From: Syncephalis plumigaleata
Lineage: Eukaryota; Zoopagomycota; Zoopagomycetes; Zoopagales; Piptocephalidaceae
NCBI GenBank assembly: GCA_025201365.1
Contig: JAIXMF010000167.1
Location: forward strand, 1 to 28,360
Length of the DNA stretch: 28,360 bases
Reading direction: 5' to 3'
The position numbers and the translations under genes were made by a program. A model generated the notes under the pieces. It was not told the origin of the DNA and did not search any database. It saw only the letters and a list, made by a program, of their open reading frames with translations. Below are positions 20,984-28,360 of the stretch, one piece after another. Each line of letters starts with the position of its first letter. Position 1 is the stretch's first letter.

Positions 20984-22376
20984 TTATCCGATGGTGTGAG
21001 CGGCATGGACAAGGGCATCGAGTGATGAGGCACGATATGTCGTGGCAGCTTGATGATGATGCTGATGATGATGATGTTCCTTGTCAGTCATATCCATGCC
21101 GTGACTAGTCGACGATTTATAGGCGAGATTGAAGTTATGACTATCCGATGCCACCGGGGAAGCGGGAAGACGCGGGAACTCTGAGGAGAAGCCTCGAATA
21201 ACCGTAGGTGATGGAGGAGGCAAGTAGAGCGCGCTAGGATGCTCGGGATGGCGGAACACCGATGTAGCAGGCAATAGATGTGCCGATGATGTCGATGTCG
21301 ATGTCGTATTAGCAACAGGCAACATTTGCTGTGGTTCCGGCGAGTGGGAGCCATTCTCGCTCCACTAGGAGAGGATCGACCGGATGACATGACTGAAGGA
21401 CTGGACACCGTTGGGGAAGCCGGTGGCTGGTAGAAGTCGAATCGAATGGCTTGCATGCCGTCAACTGCCTTAGACACAGCACCGTGATGATTGTGGTGAT
21501 GTTGATGCTGATGATGTTGATGCGCCATGCCAGTCATGATGTTGCCACGTGTTGAGTCGACATGTTGTTGCGTAGTACGCGTGGTGACATTGGTGGCGTG
21601 CGACCGGAGAGTGCGAGGGCAGCTTCGGTTGCATTTCGCTGTACTCGACGGTCAATCTCCGATTGCAATTGACCGGAGGAACCGCGCATACGATTTGGCA
21701 GACGACGAGAACGGCCGCTAAGATGAGTGCGATAGTGCTGCATCATATTATCCTGACGGGAGAAACGCGAGGTGCAGCCCTCCATTGGGCAGTGGAAGTT
21801 CTTCTCGCCAGTATGAATACGATTATGTCGAGCGAGATGACCACTAGTGGTGAAGGATTTGTCGCAGTTTGGATACTGGCAGCGATATTTACGCTTAGTT
21901 GTAGTGCTGGTACTACCAGTCACAGACGAGTTAGCGGTGTGAACGGCGAGGACTGGTAGTTTAACCACCTGTGGCTGTCGTGGAATGGTCGGTGTGGTCG
22001 GTGAAGTGGGGACCGACATTGTGATAGGCGTGGCATTCACAAAGACAGCAGGTCGCGTTGAGCCAGCTGATGTATTAGGAAAGCTGTCAGGCATACTATT
22101 ATTGTTGTTGTCGCTGGAGACAGCGTGCAAATGTTGACGGAGCGATGGCAGTGTCGGTGTGAATGGATGGCTGTAATGAGTTGGACTCACTGGACTGACA
22201 TCGCCGGTAGAACCGACGGAACCGCATGCTCCATCTACATATTGATTGCTGGTTGAGCGTGCATTATTCATTAGCGCTGGACTAATGGGAGATGGTGGGC
22301 AGATCACAAGAGGAGCAGGAATGCGACTGCGTTGAATACGCTCCTGAGTGATGGCGTAGTTGGATTGACCTTGCAT
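20984..22376 (-). CDS. Nrg1-like C2H2 transcription factor, C-terminal gene structure unresolved
   Basis: From the Met at 22376 the frame gives 280 aa and stops at 21534. It has a Ser/Pro/Thr-rich N-terminus with many SP/TP sites and two adjacent fingers: C166/C171/H184/H188 with the loop SFTTSGHLARHNRIHTGEK, and C196/C201/H214/H218 with RFSRQDNMMQHYRTH. These match the fungal Nrg1 group, DNA-binding repressors acting in glucose and stress control. After the fingers, coding-like sequence continues in a second frame (about 21537-21360: His-rich segment, then QPPASPTVSSPS) and a third (about 21360-20984: SPEPQQMLPVANTTSTSTSS onwards, ending in AAHTIG). Both shifts go the same way, fitting either two short introns of 3n+2 nt or two single-base losses; no canonical GTAAGT donor is seen. 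The start has A at -3. Confidence 0.8.
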
Positions 22377-22390
22377 GTTGTAGTATTTAA

Positions 22391-22506
22391 CTGCGGTAAC
22401 AGTAAAGATTGGTATGAATACTAGTGGTGCAAGTGGCTATCGTCGAGATATACACAACCAGCGTTAGTACACATTGTAATGCCAACATTCGCCCGCTTAT
22501 ACTTAC
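22391..22506 (-). other. Probable 5' UTR intron of the Nrg1-like gene
   Basis: On the minus strand, donor GTAAGT (22506-22501) and a pyrimidine-rich acceptor ending CCGCAG (22391) lie 14 nt before the ATG at 22376. The 116-nt length fits the other introns here. Confidence 0.5.
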
Positions 22507-23279
22507 CGATAATTAGGTAAGAATCAAAAACTTGAACTTTAAACAAATTGCTTGACCTAGGATAATAGCTGAACTGTGGCTATACTAGCTAAATACTATT
22601 GTCGAGTTGTGAAAATAAAAGAACGTTAGCTACCGGATCTTGTTGTTATTACGCTTTATAGCACGCCCATCAAGCACCTTTAGCATTTGATGAACACGAG
22701 CAGTAAACGGAAATATACAAGTAATATATACATATGCAGATAAAGGAAATATACCAAGTGTACACTGGATGAATGAATGAATGAATGATACAAGTGCTAT
22801 GAAATTCAAAGCAATAGAATGGATCAAATAAACCGCTGTTACCAATATTGATGCAACACGAAGATGACTAGGCGATGGCGATGGCGATTAATATCGACAA
22901 TGAGAATGGCATAGATACATTGGTAGAGGATATTAAGGAGAGGTAGTTCATCATGAAGCGATTAATTGCAACTTGAATTATAATAGGCGAACTGCATGAG
23001 CCATGAATGAATGGATGAGAATATTGTATGCAATGCTCCTACCATTCTGTACAACGACCATAGTAGGCATGACTATAGACAGGACACGAGTAAAAAAACA
23101 GGATATACAATGTAGTACCATGAATATTGCTTAAACTCATAGGTGGTGTGTGCGTAGCGTATGTTGAATATGAGTGGTGCGTTGCTCAGGGGGGAGAGGA
23201 GGATGAGGAAGAAGAAGATAGGTGAAGAAGCAACTGGTTTGCAGTGCTAAGGTCGCTGCGAAATGATACGACCGCCTAA

Positions 23280-23308
23280 GCACACACACACACGCGCGCG
23301 CGCGCACA
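23280..23308. repeat. Alternating CA/CG tract
   Basis: A 29-nt unbroken purine-pyrimidine alternation: CA units, then a run of CG units, then CA again. Such DNA is prone to the Z form. Confidence 0.8.
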
Positions 23309-23339
23309 AGCGAGTCAAAGGCAAAGAATAAAAAACGCT

Positions 23340-23720
23340 CTAGTGCAGTTGATGTTGCTCGGGCACGCTAGTTGGTCCATCGTCGAACCAGCGGCACACC
23401 ACTGGTCTGATTTATTGTCAGTTGCCAGTCACTTTCAAATCCTTTTTCGGAAGTATCCGAGACGGGCAAACACCAGTCATAGCCCATCGCTCCTCATCCT
23501 CGTCTGCACCTTGAAGTAATAGCAAGAAAGCAGCTCGTGGATAGCAATAAAGTGGTGAACGAGAAAGCATGGTCTTTGTAACACCCAGGACAACCCGCAC
23601 ATTGCAAAGAACACAATGACTAAAACGGTAATGCATGCCAAAAAAGTGAACTTGCCTATGCACGCGACGTTACAAATGCGGCTAAAGATCGTATTCAAGA
23701 AACCCCTTTCTCCATTAAAT
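23340..23720 (-). other. Possible fragmented coding sequence on the minus strand
   Basis: Two stretches read like protein but lie in different frames: one ending at a stop at 23418 (GADEDEERWAMTGVCPSR region, reading back to about 23573), and one at 23405-23340 after a possible ATCAG acceptor (VVCRWFDDGPTSV then a stop). A third, further upstream (to 23725), has a hydrophobic helix. No single splice scheme with good donors joins them. It could be a decayed gene or chance. Confidence 0.25.
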
Positions 23721-25138
23721 GGCAACTACGCTAATAGATGTCGCTGTATGGAATGGCGGCAACAACAATAATAGCAGTAGTAGCAACAACAACAACAACA
23801 GAGAAAATGATGATGATGATAACCATTGTCATGACGATATTTTAAATCACACAAATGCACATTAGAGCCTGCATAAGTGCGGATAGTTTCGTTTTATCTG
23901 CATTGCCACCATTAATGACGATCACACCAATCGCCGAAAATACCAACACACCCCATATCCACTTGTCACATCCACATAGATTAATCGAATAAACATTCGT
24001 GTTGTAATACTCACCTTTGAAATAAAGCAATTGCGGTTAAAGACAAAGAATAGCAAAAGAAGGCTGATGTGTGAGGGTGAAAGAGAGCGATAGTTGGAGA
24101 TTGTTTAGAATGAGCTGGTGGTGAGGCAAGATCGATCGAGCAAGGTGTGGATTGGAAACAGAAAATCGTGAGTTAGATTTAGCGATTGATTACGCGTAAC
24201 AAAGAGTAAGAAGGGAAGGGTGCAAGGGTGGACTGGACAGGGAAGCTCGATAGACTATCTGGATTTGTATAGGATGATAGTAAATGGAGGTAGAGATTGC
24301 CGCAAGGAATAGGATAGGCCAAACACAATGATATCAGTATACAATAAGTCTTTTGGAAGAAAGGACTCTTGATTTGTATAATATAATTGTATGATATGTG
24401 TATATGTGTATGGGGGAATGGAGAGGAAAGGCGACGATAGGGTCTTATCAAAGATAAATTATCTCAATAAAGCTGGAACACCACGGCATTCGATGGGTGA
24501 TGAGCTAGAAGATTGGAAACGGGAGCCAGTTGGAGTAGCGGAAAGACACAGAGGAAATTAAGAAATAAAGTAGGGCGGCGCTAGATTGGTCGCTGCAAGT
24601 TAAATAGGCAAGCAGTAATAGTCGTCCACGCGACTGTCTACGTTTCGATGTCCACGCAATCAATATCTCGCTTTGCTGGATGTTGTGTATACGTTAAAGG
24701 CCATTGCCATGTGGTCAGCAGAACAAAAAAGGGAAGATGATAGGGATGCCAGTCATATGGTATGAGTGAGGATTGATTTGGAGTTTGGCGGAAGAATGTG
24801 AGCGGCAGAGCATGCGACGTAACCGCACCTTAGCCATTGTCAGGAGAGAAAAAAAGGAGACACCAAGCTATTGTATGAGCGGGATAGGCAATGAGATGTC
24901 AGATTAGCACGCTTTAGCCATGGATCGTGTGAAGCCACATGCGCACATGTGTGTACACGTCTATGGATAGGTGCAAACCCGCCACTCGGCTGAGCGAGCA
25001 CCGGTAGCAAATGGTACCACCATGGCCAAACATGGAGGTCAGCTGTGTGGCCGTATGTATGTTTAAGGTGAATACAGATGGATAGCGTGGGCGTATGTAA
25101 ATTCATGTGCGCAGACGATAGCATGTTTATCATCTTCT

Positions 25139-25143
<5 letters not shown>

Positions 25144-25177
<34 letters not shown>
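25144..25177. repeat. (CT)17 microsatellite
   Basis: Pure CT dinucleotide run on the plus strand, polypurine on the other strand. Confidence 0.95.
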
Positions 25178-25179
<2 letters not shown>

Positions 25180-25250
25180 CTCTCCAACAATGAGGAATGG
25201 GGATTTGGCAGAGTAGCACACCGGTTGCAAAGGAGTTACTCTAACCCAGG

Positions 25251-25342
25251 GGTGTATGTGGGTGAGCGTGTATGTAAGTGTGCAAGTGTACAAGTGTGCG
25301 TATGTGTGTATGTATGTGTGCGTATGTATGTGTGTATGTGCT
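25251..25342. repeat. GTGTATG-rich degenerate microsatellite
   Basis: About 90 nt built of GTGTATGT, GTGCGTAT and AAGTGT variants with no fixed phase. Six-frame ORFs here are only translations of the repeat. Confidence 0.8.
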
Positions 25343-25883
25343 GGCATGCCTGCGGAGATAATGAATACCAAGGCGAGGGGAAACCAAACTTGCACTTTGG
25401 GCGGAGCAACGATCTAATTGTTGCAACAACGATAATATTAAAAAAGAGTTTGACGTGCTCGTAAGGGGATGATCCGCAGTCGTCAATAGTATATCCGCGC
25501 CATAAGGGGATAATAATGACTAGCAATAGTAATATTGGAGATGACAAATGATTTACAAATCGTATAGACCACCTAATTCGGTCGACTTTGAGCCCACGAC
25601 GAATAGAATGAGTAAATAAAAATGGCTAGACTATCTCATATGCAAGGAGAACAGAATGTGGATAAGCGACGGAGACTTGACGTGTGACAAGGTCAGCTTT
25701 GCCATTGCTCATTGCAAAGCTCCTTTCTGTTGATCCCCATTGCTAATGATGTACTGTCACGTCCATAATAAGAAGTGGATGGCGATGACACTGTCACTCC
25801 TGTATAGAACGCATGTAGCTGTCATATTCATTGATCGAATTCAAGGATAGGTGAAGGAAATAATTAGCCGGCAGTTGCAAATA

Positions 25884-25908
25884 TTGTTGCTGCTGCTGCT
25901 GCTGCTGT
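25884..25908. repeat. CTG trinucleotide microsatellite
   Basis: A run of about six to seven TGC/CTG units followed by interrupted TCG and CTG; no coding context is evident. Confidence 0.8.
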
Positions 25909-26425
25909 CGCTGTTGTATTCATGTGGAATACGTCGTGTAAAGATCAAGACAAGGCCGCTAATGGTTATGCCGGCGCACTAGGAATAAAACGAAGACGTA
26001 GTGCGCTCAGAAGGTCACGAGTCACGAGGAATGGGAAGCAAGTTGTGCGACTGAGCATCTGATCAGTACTAGCAATGTGTCACTCGCGTGTTCCGCACGT
26101 TTTATGGCATTCGTAGCAACCTGCACACTAGTGGTGGGCCTATTTATGGCGGCAAAGGAAGCAGCATGACATCAGATTGATCGGTCCGAAACTGGAACGA
26201 TTCTGTGCACAGGTAGACCGCAGCACCAGCTTTATATTTATTCATTTATTCATTCGTTTATTGATGCATTTAAGGGTTTCGCTTCCTGTTATTAACGCGA
26301 TGTAAATAAATAATGCCATTGGCTTTCGTTGTAGTAGGCTGTGCAAATAGCACGCTAGTGATGCGATGAATAAATTTGTCTATGGGTAATGAAAGGATGA
26401 ACACATAGGGCATTATTTGCCGCAG

Positions 26426-26572
26426 ATTGTGCAAACACCTCTATGTGTCGAGAAACGTGATGGTAGTAAAGCCAAGTTCAAGGGCCCAATCTATGGCATG
26501 GCACATTTCCGCTGCATAAGCAAGGAACATCACTGCAGTGATGACAGCATGTGCTGCCATGCCTTCGTGTGA
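26426..26572 (+). other. Candidate last exon of a small Cys-rich secreted protein
   Basis: After a possible acceptor GCCGCAG (ending 26425) a 48-codon frame runs to a TGA at 26570. It encodes TPLCVEKRDGSKAKFKGPIY, then a segment with FRC, EHHC and MCC, ending HAFV. The spacing C-x21-C-x5-C-x5-CC is like small disulphide-rich secreted peptides. No ATG or signal peptide is attached; a hydrophobic frame at 26104-26166 would suit but has no usable donor. Evidence is codon-level appearance only. Confidence 0.3.
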
Positions 26573-27852
26573 CAAACTATTTCAGCAACAATTGATGCCG
26601 TACTATGTGTATCCTTTTTTGATTATTATCCTTACCATAACCTAAGGGAAAATAGCCGCGATGGCAATAGCAACATGGCTAATACTAATATCGATTAATA
26701 CTGTAATAACATGCTCATTCATTCAATACGTCAAGATAACCTGTGCGTGTTTGCCTATAATATCCTCGCTACTCAAAGTGGAACAAATCGGTGGAATACG
26801 GATTCATTTGAACTGGTAAACGGTAAACGATAAACGAAACATGTCAACATTAGCCCTCCAAAAACTTGTCAGGCTTTGTTGTATTGGTCAAAGCACGACA
26901 ATTACCAGTCGTAGGGAAGTGTAAAGGTAGCGGGAAATTATTCGACTATTGGCTTGTAACGCCGTAGCAAATGCTGCATATTGCAAACAATGAGAAACGT
27001 CAACGGTATTCCCATCCCGGTATAACGTCGATTTGCCATAGCTGTGCAGCGACAGAAAGGTGTCAACCCTGGCAGCAAATGGTCCTGACGTGTACAGCAA
27101 CAACCGGTTACTTTACTGCTCATGCATCTACCCATGCGTGCACAGGCAACGAACGTTGACAACTGAGCATGCGCAACAGGTATGCACATGTTTATCTCGT
27201 GACTAGACCTTTATTGTACGTGCACTCATTAAACGCACATGTATTCTGGCCGTCATTATACGTGGAAGTAATTTATCAAGTGATGGGTAATATTACGTGC
27301 ATAAAGTCCTTGTACCATGAGAATCTCGTAGAAAAAAAGAGCGAGCAAAAGCACTTGCATAATCGTTCCTTGGATTGCATACGCTCGAGTTGAACACGAA
27401 TGCAGAATGCACGAGAATTCATGTATTATGATAACTTGTACTCGTTATCATTATAGATACAGTTATTTGAATTGTAGTTAATGTAGCTTTTGCCGCTACT
27501 AATTAAAATAATGATCTATTATTCAGTTTATTAGCCTATGACCCAAGTACATACACTACCACTTATAATGCCATAGAATGCAAATAAACTTGTCTTTACG
27601 TTAAATGAACATGTCGAGCGATGACTATTATCAACTACATGTCGTATACAATCTACTCAAAATAATAAAGTGATGCTATCAAGCTGGCCGCTAAGCATTA
27701 AGAAGTAGCTACCGTAGAAATGCATATACTCGCGTATGTACCTTATATCGTGCCTCCTACGTTGCCTCGTATCAAAACTACTATCTGTTCGCACGCATAG
27801 CACATACAGTCTAGTATTGCGACCGCTAGTCGTATGTTGCAAAAGCAAAAAA

Positions 27853-27922
27853 CTCTCTGTCGGGGAATTGAACCCCGGTCTCCCGCGTGACAGGGGTATA
27901 CTTGCCACTATACTAACAGAGA
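27853..27922 (-). tRNA. tRNA-Asp (GTC), with a damaged anticodon stem
   Basis: 70 nt on the minus strand. The acceptor stem TCTCTGT/ACAGAGA is perfect, the D arm (A box TAGTATAGTGG) and T arm (CGGGG TTCAATT CCCCG, B box intact) are normal, and the loop CTGTCAC carries anticodon GTC. The 5' half of the anticodon stem is 2 nt short: ACCC stands where related tRNA-Asp genes have C plus CCCGC opposite GCGGG. Only three pairs with a nine-base loop can form. A T6 run directly after the gene is a Pol III terminator. It is either a pseudogene or affected by a sequence error. Confidence 0.85.
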
Positions 27923-27931
27923 TGGTTGAAA

Positions 27932-28047
27932 ACTACATTACCCGAGATTCCCGCGTGGTCTCCCACCGCAGTACTAAGGGGGCGCGGCCTGGCTTAACTT
28001 CGGAGATCGGACGGGATCCGGTGCTTTTCAGGCGCTATGAACGTAGT
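27932..28047 (-). rRNA. 5S ribosomal RNA (one helix strand altered)
   Basis: 116 nt on the minus strand, transcribed by Pol III. Ends pair as helix I (ACTACGTT with AATGTAGT). The core GGATCCCGTCCGATCTCCGA, AAGTTAAGC and GGTGGGAGACCACGCGGG are the usual 5S landmarks and include the internal control region. Where related 5S genes have CCCGAG before TTAGTACT to pair with CTCGGG, this copy has CCCCC, so that helix is weakened and the gene one base shorter. TTTT follows the 3' end. The downstream tRNA-Asp starts 9 nt further on. Confidence 0.9.
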
Positions 28048-28360
28048 TGTAAATTTTACTACTATGTAATTGGTATTCTACCACTTGAAAAATTGCAAAA
28101 AAGTAAAAATATTGCATTTTTAATGGTTAATTTGTATAATATGATGCTTGTAGAGTATAGTAAGCAATATAAGAGCGGTATAAACATATAATAAAAAGGG
28201 AATAATTAGTAAATAAAATAATGTATATAAGTTACGCGTATAATTCGTGTAACATCATAGTAATATCGCATAAATACCGAGCGCCACACCGTTCGAGAAG
28301 CGCTATTACTAACTAGTAACTAATTATTCATTTGAGCATTGCATAATGCAGTTCATTATA
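28048..28360. other. AT-rich flank upstream of the 5S gene
   Basis: About 310 bp of very AT-rich DNA on the 5' side of the 5S gene. No gene, repeat or promoter element is recognised. Confidence 0.5.

Larger units (their letters stand above)
22377..27852. other. Long gene-poor, simple-sequence-rich region
   Basis: About 5.5 kb with no long conserved frame. It begins with the 5' leader and promoter of the Nrg1-like gene and holds several microsatellites, given separately. Two places look partly coding: a Cys-rich stretch at 26426-26572 (+) and pieces at about 23340-23720 (-). The rest shows nothing I can name. Confidence 0.5.

Noticed and set aside
25078-25547. Several frames on both strands around 25.1-25.5 kb
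   Set aside because: They are translations of the CT and GTGTATG repeats.
25869-25978. Leu-run reading of the CTG repeat as a signal peptide
   Set aside because: The leucines come from the microsatellite, no ATG precedes them closely and no mature domain follows.
26104-26169. Hydrophobic 21-codon frame (M-A-F-V-A-T-C...) as signal-peptide exon for the Cys-rich frame at 26426
   Set aside because: There is no GT or good GC donor between the hydrophobic core and its stop, so the two cannot be spliced in a usual way.
26888-27189. Two overlapping minus-strand frames with several Cys
   Set aside because: No motif, no signal peptide and no splice signals; overlapping frames of similar quality suggest chance.
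22377-27852. CRISPR array or insertion sequence in the repeat-rich region
   Set aside because: The repeats are simple microsatellites without spacer structure, terminal repeats or a transposase.

Overview
The window is nuclear DNA of a fungus. Genes are split by short GT-AG introns (about 54 to 122 nt), TATA boxes lie upstream of several starts, and the gene set is fungal: fungalysin protease, GH81 beta-1,3-glucanase, Neo1-type flippase, STT3 and an Nrg1-like zinc-finger protein. A Fanzor relic, many intron-bearing genes and Asn-rich secreted proteins fit an early-diverging lineage (Zoopagomycota or Mucoromycota-like), but that placement is inference.

Layout. 57-2168 (+): secreted M36 metalloprotease. 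2484-2880 (-): eroded C-terminal end of a Fanzor/TnpB-like nuclease, directly in front of a two-exon F-box gene (2895-4514, +). 4995-7698 (-): three-exon GH81 endo-1,3-beta-glucanase. 8162-9150 (-): two-exon secreted protein with Cys modules and a long Asn/Gly to Asp/Glu tail. 9990-14643 (-): 20-exon P4-ATPase of the Neo1/ATP9 type, whose whole reading frame (1129 aa) can be joined; two of its 19 introns use GC donors. 14982-15200 (-): small secreted protein carrying the same Cys module. 15907-18216 (-): two-exon STT3, divergent from a three-exon ZNF511-like gene (18564-19482, +). 20984-22376 (-): Nrg1-like C2H2 protein whose C-terminal part changes frame twice. About 5.5 kb of simple-sequence-rich, gene-poor DNA follows, with one or two possible hidden exons. 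At the right end a 5S rRNA and a tRNA-Asp(GTC) lie head to tail on the minus strand only 9 nt apart; both carry lesions in conserved helices.

Together the left 20 kb is dense, with three secreted hydrolase or cell-surface genes and two small Cys-rich secreted proteins among housekeeping secretory-pathway genes (flippase, oligosaccharyltransferase). No operon-like organisation is expected. The GH81, Asn-rich, flippase, small Cys-rich and STT3 genes all read on the minus strand as separate units. No CRISPR array, insertion sequence or prokaryotic gene was seen.
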